Shown here: piece after piece, positions 26,253-33,251 of the stretch | How the letters are laid out: each line of letters begins with the position of its first letter | How positions within the stretch are numbered: the first letter of the stretch is position 1 | Assembly (NCBI GenBank): GCA_029261855.1 | Contig: JAJDAN010000032.1 | Coordinates: 62,001 to 126,000 of the forward strand | Direction of reading: 5' to 3' | DNA from: Deltaproteobacteria bacterium | GTDB taxonomy: Bacteria > Myxococcota_A > UBA9160 > UBA4427 | Length of the DNA: 64,000 nt | Translations under genes and position numbers: made by a program | The notes under the pieces: generated by a model | Told to the model about the DNA's origin: nothing | Seen by the model: the letters and a program-made list of their open reading frames with translations, nothing else | The model's database searches: none

Positions 26253-27244
26253 CAGCCCTGCTCCAGTCGACGCGCGATGTCTTCGAGGACGGCGCGGTCG
26301 CTTTCCGGCCGCTCGGGTGCCTCGGCGTGGGTGCGTGGGCTCGCGATGCGTCCGCGCAGGTGCAGGAAGATGGCGGCGTCGTGCTTGTAGGCGGGAACCG
26401 GGTCGCGGAACGCGAAGCATCCCAGGTACTGCAGCAGATCGTTGAGTGCGTAGAAGCCCGGGTCCCCGTCCTGCCACAGCCGATCGCGCACTGCGAAGTG
26501 CTCGGGGGCGAAGGCCGACAGCCCGAGCAGGTAGTCGCTGCCGTACATCACCATGTCGATGGCGAGGTCGTTGCCGGTGAGCACCAGGAAGTCGGGCCGA
26601 CGTTCGTCGCGCAGGACGAGGCGTTGCCATTCGAGCTCGCGTGAAAGCGACGAGTGCTTGGCGCCGATGCACTGCGGGACGTCCATCAGCGCCGCGTAGG
26701 CGTCGAGGTCGTAGATGCGGCCGTACGGCACGAACATGGGCCCGAGCTCGAAGCCGATGAAGCGGTCGCTGGTGCGTCCGAGCTCGGCGTGGGCGCCCGC
26801 CCAGTCCGCGCCGTCGAGGGACGTGAGTCCGTGGGAGGGGAACACGACGGGCGTGCCGCCGCGCGCTTCGATGGCTTCCATGGCCTTCTTGTAGGCGTCG
26901 CGCTGCAAGGCATCGCCGGGTGCGTCGGCGACGTGGGCGCCAGCCACGAAGTCCTCGCCCACCACGGACTTCGCGGTGTCGAGCACCTGCAGTCGCGTGG
27001 CCTCGTCGAGTAGCTGGACGTAGCCGGTGTCCATGTTGACCGCCGGGACGAGCCCCGCTTCGGCGGTTCGCGCGAGCAGGCTGCGATACGCCGGCCAGTC
27101 GATGGCGCCCGCTTCGCCGAAAGGCAGCAGCCCCGCCGACATGCCGCGGATGGTGCGACCCGGTCGCACGCGTGCGCTGGGGTGGACGGAGCTGGGCTGG
27201 ATGGAGCTGGTGTCGGATTCGCGGCTCGGGGTCCTCGCGGTCAT
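26249..27244 (-). CDS. Dihydrodipicolinate-synthase-family aldolase/lyase
   Basis: The product has 331 residues. It has the TIM-barrel layout of the DapA family: [24 protein letters not shown] at the N-terminus, [22 protein letters not shown] with the candidate Schiff-base lysine, and [20 protein letters not shown]. It differs clearly from the genuine dapA at 40474-41346 and is probably a catabolic lyase. The first 30 residues are Arg/Ser-rich, so the true start may be later. It heads the minus-strand group oxidoreductase, ThuA-like, P450 and ligase. Confidence 0.75.
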   Translation of the reverse strand: MTARTPSRESDTSSIQPSSVHPSARVRPGRTIRGMSAGLLPFGEAGAIDWPAYRSLLARTAEAGLVPAVNMDTGYVQLLDEATRLQVLDTAKSVVGEDFVAGAHVADAPGDALQRDAYKKAMEAIEARGGTPVVFPSHGLTSLDGADWAGAHAELGRTSDRFIGFELGPMFVPYGRIYDLDAYAALMDVPQCIGAKHSSLSRELEWQRLVLRDERRPDFLVLTGNDLAIDMVMYGSDYLLGLSAFAPEHFAVRDRLWQDGDPGFYALNDLLQYLGCFAFRDPVPAYKHDAAIFLHLRGRIASPRTHAEAPERPESDRAVLEDIARRLEQGW

Positions 27245-27262
27245 GGGCTAGACCTTACTCCC

Positions 27263-28642
27263 TTGACCCCCCTGTCGACCGCCGATGATCCCCTGGGCGC
27301 GGGGCGCCTCGACCCGGCCGCCGTCGCCCGCGACCGCGCGCGGCTCGAGGCGCTGGCCGGCCGGCCGCTCGCTGCGCGACTCGTCGGCTATCTGCGGATG
27401 CTCGGTCCCGGCTATCTGCAGAGCGCCATGACCCTGGGCGGCGGCACCGCTTCGTCGGCGCTGTTCGCCGGCGCCATCTTCGGCTACGAGCTCCTGTGGG
27501 TCGCGCCGCTGGCCATGGGGCTCGGCGTCATCATGCTGGCGGCGGTGTCCTGGCAGACCTTGTCGACGGGCCGCCGCCCGTGGCCGGCGATGCGCGATCA
27601 CGCGGGGCCGTTCTTCGCCTGGGCGTGGGCGCTGGGCGCGCTGCTGTCCTCGATCATCTGGCAGTTCCCCCAGTACGCGCTGGCGTCGGCGGTGCTCGTG
27701 GACCTCGCCGACCTCGCCGGCTATCCGGGCACGCCGTCCGTCGCGGCGGGAGCCGGGGTGCTGGTGTGGGCGGTCGCCGTCTCCGGCCTCTACGGACGAT
27801 CCGCCCGCTGGGTACGGGTCTACGAGGTGCTGCTGCAGGCGATGGTCTGGGGGATCGTCGGCTGTTTCGCCTGGGTGGTGGCGCGCACGGGCGTGTCGGA
27901 CTGGGGAGAGCTGCTGCGCGGCTTCACGTCGTTCTCGGTCCCGGACACCCGCAACGGCATTGCTGGTGTGACCCTCGTGCTGTCGGGTCTGTCGGCGGCG
28001 GTCGGCGTCAACATGGTCTTCCTGTATCCCTACACGCTGCTCGCCCGCGGCTGGGGGCGCGCCCACCGCGAGTTGTCTCGGGTCGATCTGCTCTTCGGGA
28101 TGTTCGTGCCGTACACCATCGCGGTGAGTCTGGTGGTGATCGCGACGGCCAACACGCTGCACCTCGACGCAGCCTACGACGGAATGCGCTTGTCGCCCGT
28201 CGAGGCCGCCCGGGTGCTGGCCGAAGGCGTCGGGGTCGGGGCCGGCCGTCTGGTGTTCGGGCTGGGCATCCTGGGGATGGCGCTGTCGTCGATCACCCTG
28301 CAGATGCTCACCTGCGGCTTCGTGGGGGTGGAGCTCTTCGGTCTGACCGTCGGCACCTGGAAGCACCGGCTCGCCACCTGGCTGCCGGTGCCCGGTGTGC
28401 TCGGCTGCGTGTACTGGACGGACATCGCGGTCTGGGTGGCGGTCCCGACGAACATCGTGTGCGGGATCTTCCTGCCGGCCGCCTATGCGGGCTTCTGTCT
28501 GCTGCAGCGAAGCCGCGCCTACCTGGGGGACGACCGGCCATCGGGTGTCTTCGGGGCGGTCTGGCTCGCGGCGATGGTCGCCATCACGATCTTCGGGATC
28601 GGCTTCCTCGGGTGGTACGTGGTCGGTATCCTCGTCGGATGA
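27263..28642 (+). CDS. Nramp-family transporter lacking the canonical metal-site motifs
   Basis: The product has about 459 residues with 11 or so transmembrane helices. It has the Nramp N-terminal GPGYLQSAMTLGGGTASS, but where metal transporters have D-P-G-N it reads L-G-G-G. The helix-6 M-P-H region reads NMVFLYPYTLL. Such Nramp-related proteins probably do not carry Mn or Fe in the usual way. The start is uncertain: TTG 27263 is chosen because the longer frame would cross the divergent gene's start at 27244. The stop overlaps the hydrolase ATG. Confidence 0.75.
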   Translation: MTPLSTADDPLGAGRLDPAAVARDRARLEALAGRPLAARLVGYLRMLGPGYLQSAMTLGGGTASSALFAGAIFGYELLWVAPLAMGLGVIMLAAVSWQTLSTGRRPWPAMRDHAGPFFAWAWALGALLSSIIWQFPQYALASAVLVDLADLAGYPGTPSVAAGAGVLVWAVAVSGLYGRSARWVRVYEVLLQAMVWGIVGCFAWVVARTGVSDWGELLRGFTSFSVPDTRNGIAGVTLVLSGLSAAVGVNMVFLYPYTLLARGWGRAHRELSRVDLLFGMFVPYTIAVSLVVIATANTLHLDAAYDGMRLSPVEAARVLAEGVGVGAGRLVFGLGILGMALSSITLQMLTCGFVGVELFGLTVGTWKHRLATWLPVPGVLGCVYWTDIAVWVAVPTNIVCGIFLPAAYAGFCLLQRSRAYLGDDRPSGVFGAVWLAAMVAITIFGIGFLGWYVVGILVG

Positions 28643-29550
28643 CCCTGGCCCCCCTGGACGACCCGCGCTTCGAAGGCACCATACGACTCCGCGATGGTCG
28701 TCGCCTCGGCTTCGCGGAATTCGGTCCCTCGAAGGGCCGACCGCTGCTCTGGTTTCACGGCACGCCCGGTGCGCGGCGACAGATCGCCCCCGAAGCGCGA
28801 GCGCTCGCGCACGAGCGCGGGGTTCGCATCGTCTCCGTCGAACGCCCGGGTATCGGCGACTCGACGCCGCATCGCTACGACGAGCTGGTCGACTTCGCGG
28901 AGGACATCGAGCAGCTCTGCGACGCCCTCGACATCGAGCGCTTCGCGTTGGCGGGCTTGTCCGGCGGCGGGCCCTACACCCTGGCCTGCGCGCACGAGAT
29001 GCCCGAGCGGATCGCGATGGTGGCGGTGCTCGGCGGCGTCGCACCCACCGTCGGGCCGGATGCCGTCGGGGGCGGCGCCAGCGCGATGATTCGCCTGAGC
29101 GCACCCTTCGTCGGACGCGGGTCCGTGGCGCTGGGTGGCCTCATGCGCGGACTCGTGCGGACCCTCGAGCCGTTCGCCGATCAAGCCGTCGATCTCTTCG
29201 CCCGCGGCATGCCGCCCGGCGACCAGCGCGTGCTCGCCGAGCCTTCGATCCGCCGCATGTTCCAGGAAGATCTGCTCCTCGGCAGTCGGCGCAACATGGC
29301 TGCCATCTTCCACGACGTCGCGCTCTTCGGACGCGACTGGGGGTTCCGGCTGCGGGACGTGAACGTTCCCGTCTTCCTGCGCTACGGCGATTCGGACCGG
29401 ATCGTCCCCGCCGAGCACGGGCAGCACCTGGCGTCGCGGCTGCCGGACGCCAAGCTGCAGGTACACGCAGGCGAAGGACACCTGGGTTCGCTGGGCGCAT
29501 CGCGCGAGATCTTCGACGCCATGCTCGACCGCTGGGACATACAGCCTTGA
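28639..29550 (+). CDS. Alpha/beta hydrolase
   Basis: The product has 303 residues; ATG 28639 overlaps the transporter stop. It has the fold's LLWFHGTPGARR oxyanion loop, the nucleophile elbow GLSGGG (Ser) and RYGDSDRIVPAEHG containing the acid. The His is in AGEGHLG near the end. All catalytic positions are present. The substrate is unknown; similar proteins are esterases or epoxide/haloalkane-type hydrolases. Its stop lies inside a 20-bp tandem repeat. Confidence 0.88.
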   Translation: MTLAPLDDPRFEGTIRLRDGRRLGFAEFGPSKGRPLLWFHGTPGARRQIAPEARALAHERGVRIVSVERPGIGDSTPHRYDELVDFAEDIEQLCDALDIERFALAGLSGGGPYTLACAHEMPERIAMVAVLGGVAPTVGPDAVGGGASAMIRLSAPFVGRGSVALGGLMRGLVRTLEPFADQAVDLFARGMPPGDQRVLAEPSIRRMFQEDLLLGSRRNMAAIFHDVALFGRDWGFRLRDVNVPVFLRYGDSDRIVPAEHGQHLASRLPDAKLQVHAGEGHLGSLGASREIFDAMLDRWDIQP

Positions 29551-29637
29551 GCCCGCGAGAACAGCCTTGAGCCCGCGAGAACAGCCATGAGCCCGCGAGA
29601 ACAGCCTTGAGCCGGAGAACAGCCATGAGCCCGAAGA
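29541..29637 (+). repeat. 20-bp tandem repeat across hydrolase stop and next start
   Basis: About 4.9 copies of ACAGCCTTGAGCCCGCGAGA run from the last codons of the hydrolase to the first codons of the next gene. Two copies have ATG in place of TTG, and the last of these (29625) is the likely start of the downstream gene. Confidence 0.9.
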
Positions 29638-30932
29638 GCGACTACGCCGGGCCCTTCGACCCGGACGCGAGTCTTGCGAGCTTCTCGCGCCAGGCGCTGT
29701 CGCACCTGGGTCGCGAGTATCTGCTGAACGGCCACCTCCAGGACCGCGTGGGGCTCCCGCTCATCGCGAAGCGCTTCGGGGGCGACGCCTACGTGGGCGT
29801 TTCCATCGAAGAATGGATGGCGGCGAGCCCCATCTATTCGAAGCGCATGCAGCGGGCGCTCGGCTTCGAGGGCGACAGCGTCGAGACGGTCTTCAAGAAC
29901 CTGCAGCTCGAGATCGGCGCCCCCCAGCAGTTCATGGACTTCCAGTTCCGCCTCGACTCGCCGACCTACGGCGAGTTCTGGCTGGCCCACTGCGGCGCGC
30001 TCATGGACGTCGAGCCCTTCGGCGAAGATCGCGTCAAGCTCATGTGTCACGACATCGAAGACCCCACCTTCGATGCGACTGCCGCGGCCACCCACCCCTT
30101 CATGAAGATGCGGCCGATCCACCGACCGCCGCGTTCGCCCGCGGGCCGCTTCCCGGCCTGCCGCTGGTCGGTCTTCATCGACGACGACGACGGCGGAACG
30201 GCGACCCCCTACGAACAGCACGCGAACCTCGCCATCGTCGCGGGCTCGAAGATCGCGAACGTCGCCATCGAAGCTCCCGCCGCATCCGCCGAGCCCGGTG
30301 GCTGGCTGGACTACTCGGGGCCGTTCGACCCGGGCATGCAGCTCGAAGATCTGTCGCACCGAGCGCTCGTCGTGCTCGCCCAGGAGGTCGCGGTGCAGAG
30401 CCACCTGCTGGCTCGCAGCTTCCTGCTGTGCGTATCGCAACGCGAGAACGACGAAGTCGCCCGCGATCTTGCGACGTCCCAGTGGACGGGGATCGCAGCG
30501 CTCACGGCGGAACGCATCCGCAGGCCCTTGGGGATCGAAGACGACGACGGCATCGAGGCCATCGCGAAGGTCTTCCAGCTGCACCCGTGCTTCCACCCCC
30601 GCAGCTACGTGGACTTCCGGGTCGAGATCACCGGCCCGCGCAGCGCGCGCATCGCCATCGGCGATTGCCCGGCGCTCCGTGAAGGCGACGCGCTGTCGTG
30701 GTTCGCGACCCTGGGCGTCGCCCCGCATCCGGCCCTGGACGCCATCGCGTCTCGGGTGAATCCGCGCGCACGCTGTCACCCGGTCGAGAAGCCCGAGGGC
30801 GCGGCGTTCGCCTGGGACGTGGTGATCGACCCGAACGCCGAGCCCCAGCCCGACCCCCAGGAGCTGAAGCTCGCGCGCATCAGCCGCGGCGCGGCGTTCC
30901 AGTTCGAGCAGCGCCGCAATCTGCGGTCCTGA
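29625..30932 (+). CDS. Tandem-duplicated protein of unknown function
   Basis: The product has 435 residues from ATG 29625. The two halves are related: DYAGPFDPDASLASFSRQAL (near residue 6) matches DYSGPFDPGMQLEDLSHRAL (near residue 226), and each is followed by FMDFQFRLDSP / YVDFRVEITGP and a Cys-containing stretch (HCGALMDVEPFG; IGDCPALREGD). The first half also has RPIHRPPRSP and PACRW. No family was recognised. The flanking hydrolase and VOC genes are co-oriented, which suggests a shared small-molecule pathway. An upstream TTG at 29607 is a less likely start. Confidence 0.7.
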   Translation: MSPKSDYAGPFDPDASLASFSRQALSHLGREYLLNGHLQDRVGLPLIAKRFGGDAYVGVSIEEWMAASPIYSKRMQRALGFEGDSVETVFKNLQLEIGAPQQFMDFQFRLDSPTYGEFWLAHCGALMDVEPFGEDRVKLMCHDIEDPTFDATAAATHPFMKMRPIHRPPRSPAGRFPACRWSVFIDDDDGGTATPYEQHANLAIVAGSKIANVAIEAPAASAEPGGWLDYSGPFDPGMQLEDLSHRALVVLAQEVAVQSHLLARSFLLCVSQRENDEVARDLATSQWTGIAALTAERIRRPLGIEDDDGIEAIAKVFQLHPCFHPRSYVDFRVEITGPRSARIAIGDCPALREGDALSWFATLGVAPHPALDAIASRVNPRARCHPVEKPEGAAFAWDVVIDPNAEPQPDPQELKLARISRGAAFQFEQRRNLRS

Positions 30933-30960
30933 CCGCGTCCGCAACCCGCGAGGAGCCCCC

Positions 30961-31425
30961 ATGCCTGCACTCCGCTTCAACCACATGGAGCTCACCCTGC
31001 CCCAGGGGTCTCTCGACGAGGGCGGCATCCGAGAAGACATCAAGCGCTTCTACGGCGACGTGTTCGGCTTCGAGGCCCTCGACGTGCCCGTCGTCGGTCA
31101 GAACGGACTGCTGCTGCGGACCGACGTCGAGACGAGTCAGTTCCTGCTGATGACCCAGTCCGACACCCCGCTCGAATCCCCGGGCTACGACCACCTGGGC
31201 TTTCTCTACGACACCCGGGAAGAGGTGGATGAGATCCGCGAGCGCTGTGAGAAGTGGAAGGAGCGCGACCCGCGAGTCGCCCTCAAGCTCTACGACGACC
31301 TCGACACCCCCGAATCGACGATCCACGCCTTCTACGTGAAGTACCTGCTGCCCATCTGGTTCGACGTGCAGTGCACGGAGTACAAGCCAGACGCCCCGCC
31401 GCGGCGCAGCTGGACCTTCGGCTAG
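30961..31425 (+). CDS. VOC-family protein (glyoxalase/dioxygenase fold)
   Basis: The product has 154 residues with RFNHMELTLP at the N-terminus and YDHLGFLYDTREEVDEI in the middle, both presenting His at the metal-ligand positions of the vicinal-oxygen-chelate fold. The C-terminal half ends with FYVKYLLPIWFDVQC and lacks an obvious Glu ligand. VOC proteins are dioxygenases, isomerases or resistance proteins; which one applies is unknown. The TAG stop shares bases with the stop of the convergent phosphoesterase (CTAG, 31422-31425). Confidence 0.75.
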   Translation: MPALRFNHMELTLPQGSLDEGGIREDIKRFYGDVFGFEALDVPVVGQNGLLLRTDVETSQFLLMTQSDTPLESPGYDHLGFLYDTREEVDEIRERCEKWKERDPRVALKLYDDLDTPESTIHAFYVKYLLPIWFDVQCTEYKPDAPPRRSWTFG

Positions 31426-32204
31426 CGGGCCGGTGCCAGCGGGAACGACCTCTCGCCAGCCAGGTGGCTGATCACGTAGTTGGCCCCGGGGTGGCGCAGA
31501 TCGCGCATGCGGTCGATTACCGACTGATGGTCGTAGTCGACTCGTCTGTGCTCCACGCGATGACCGTCGTCGTCCCATTCGAGCAGCACGTAGCTGGCGC
31601 GCAGGTCCGGGGCGTAGGGGTTGCTGACGCTTCCCAGGTTCACGACGTGGAAGTCGCCAGCGCGTTCGTCCACGGGCATGTGGTGGTGTCCGGCCAGGAC
31701 CAGGTCGGCCTCGCAGCCTTCGACTGCCTGGAGCAGGTCTTCGTGAGAGGCGCCGGCCAGGATCCCGAGACCGTCGTCCCGCCCGGGTGCGGCGTGAACC
31801 GCCAGCACCCGGGTGCCGTCCGGCAGCGTCTTCCGGATTTCGAGCGGTAGCGCTTCGAGCCAGGCGAGCCAGGGCGTCCGGCTCAATGCGCCCTGGGTCC
31901 ATGCGAAGCTGCCGGCGCACTCGACCAGGGCCGGCAGTCGCGCCGGGTCACGGGCGGCGTCCTCCATCGAGGGGGGCGGGCGGTCGACCCCCGTGAAGAC
32001 GTAGCGATCGGTGTTGCCCCGGATCACGCGCGCCGCCGGCAATCCCGCCAGGGTCTCGAGCACCCGCAGCGGTTCGGGGCCCAGTGCGACGAGGTCACCG
32101 AGGATCCAGTGTTCGTCGACGCCGCCGCTTCGCTCGATGTCGTCGAGCACTGCGTCCAGGGCCACGTCGTTTCCGTGGATGTCGGAGAACAGCGCGACTC
32201 GCAC
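31422..32204 (-). CDS. Metallophosphoesterase (calcineurin-like)
   Basis: The product has 260 residues from GTG 32204. Calcineurin-type motifs are SDIHGN (7-12), ILGDLVALGPEP (about 34-45), IRGNTD (61-66) and AGHHHMP, giving the two-metal site. The family includes YfcE-like phosphodiesterases. The TTG 32225 alternative would start inside the 62-bp repeat and is less likely. The gene follows the redoxin on the same strand, with the repeats between. Confidence 0.85.
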   Translation of the reverse strand: MRVALFSDIHGNDVALDAVLDDIERSGGVDEHWILGDLVALGPEPLRVLETLAGLPAARVIRGNTDRYVFTGVDRPPPSMEDAARDPARLPALVECAGSFAWTQGALSRTPWLAWLEALPLEIRKTLPDGTRVLAVHAAPGRDDGLGILAGASHEDLLQAVEGCEADLVLAGHHHMPVDERAGDFHVVNLGSVSNPYAPDLRASYVLLEWDDDGHRVEHRRVDYDHQSVIDRMRDLRHPGANYVISHLAGERSFPLAPAR

Positions 32205-32208
32205 GCGG

Positions 32209-32340
32209 CTAGGAGCGTGACCCAAGACGCAAGTCTTGGGACGCGACGACGCAAAGGTCGCTGACCACAGCTAGGAGCGTGACCCAAGACGCAAGTCTTG
32301 GGACGCGACGACGCAAAGGTCGCTGACCACAGCTAGGAGC
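32209..32340 (-). repeat. 62-bp tandem repeat carrying two hairpins, between redoxin and phosphoesterase
   Basis: Two exact 62-bp units (32209-32270 and 32271-32332) and 8 bp of a third. Each has a perfect hairpin CCCAAGAC-GCAA-GTCTTGGG (32221-32240 and 32283-32302) with a GNRA-type loop, and a smaller one, GCGAC...GTCGC. It follows the redoxin stop directly and could act as a duplicated 3' structure or terminator without a U-tract. Confidence 0.9.
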
Positions 32341-33154
32341 TCGTCTGCTCTCGGAAGGCAGTGAGCAGGTCTTCTGCCTTGATGCGGATGCGCCAGTTGT
32401 CGGTGAGGTCTCGCCAGACGATGACGCCGTTCTCGATGATGAACGTGGCGGGGCGGGGCACGTCGGGCTTGTCGCGGTTCGGCGACCCGCCTTCGTGGCG
32501 GAGACCCAGGGCGTCGGTCAGCTCGAGGTTCTCGTCCGACAGGATCGGGAAGTCGAGATCGAAGCGTTGGACGACGCCGCGATTCTCTTCGACGGTGTCG
32601 GGGCTGACGGCGATGACCCGGGCGCCGGCGGCTTCGAACTCAGTGATCTTTGTCTGCAGCCCGTGCAGCTCCGACATACAGAACGGTCACCAGTGGCCCC
32701 GATAGAAGACCAGGATCAGCTTGTCCTGCGCGGCGTCGGCGATGTCGATGGCCTCGCCGTCGGTGGATGCCAGGGTGATGGCGGGCAGGCGCGTGCCGTC
32801 GTCCACCACGCGTCCGGCGTCGGGCAGCTGGTAGGACAGGAAGAAGGCGTAGAAGCAGAGCAGCCCCAGCATCGACACGGAGACGAACAGGCCAATGCCG
32901 CTGCCGGCGCGGCCGAGGCTCGAGCGGGCGCGGCCCAGGGCCAGGACGGAGACGCCCACGGCGCCCAACAGGATGAGCAGGTTCAGCCACGGGAAGTCGC
33001 GGAAGACCGGCCACATCGAGAAGTAGACGAAGTATGAAAGCAACCCGAAGACGGCCAGCACCGGCCCCACCCAGGCGAGGTAGTTGAAGGTGCCCGACGC
33101 GGAAGTCGGAAGAGGCGGCTGGGGCGCGTTCTCGGCTGAACCGGATTCGCTCAC
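32333..33154 (-). CDS. Membrane-anchored selenocysteine-containing redoxin (peroxiredoxin-like)
   Basis: Two frames join across an in-frame TGA at 32687-32689. Read through as selenocysteine (residue 156) the product has 273 residues and the redox site reads VFYRGHW-U-PFCMSELHG, matching the usual RGxWCPxC of AhpC/TSA-type peroxiredoxins with U in place of Cys. The downstream part has ARVIAVSPDTVEENR and FPILSDENLELTDALGL, as in peroxiredoxins. Three transmembrane helices precede the domain (about residues 25-110). The start GTG 33154 is divergent from the CoA-transferase. A small hairpin follows the UGA. No sel genes are in the window. Confidence 0.85.
32654..32668 (-). promoter_or_regulatory. 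Candidate bacterial SECIS hairpin
   Basis: On the minus strand CTGCA-CGGGC-TGCAG forms a 5-bp stem with a G-containing loop, beginning 18 nt after the in-frame TGA (32687-32689). The distance fits bacterial SECIS elements. The stem is short and has not been tested by folding. Confidence 0.45.
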
Positions 33155-33251
33155 GGCCCGAAGGCTACCCGACGATTCGCCGCTAGTCTTCTCCTTCTTC
33201 CCAGACCTCCGTTTCCCAACCCTTTTCTCACTACAAGACAGGAGCCTTCGG

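Noticed and set aside
32687-33154. Separate small membrane protein ending at the TGA, with a separate 114-residue redoxin
   Set aside because: The peroxiredoxin fold and its redox motif span the TGA with homology on both sides, so one selenoprotein explains both better than two genes or a pseudogene.
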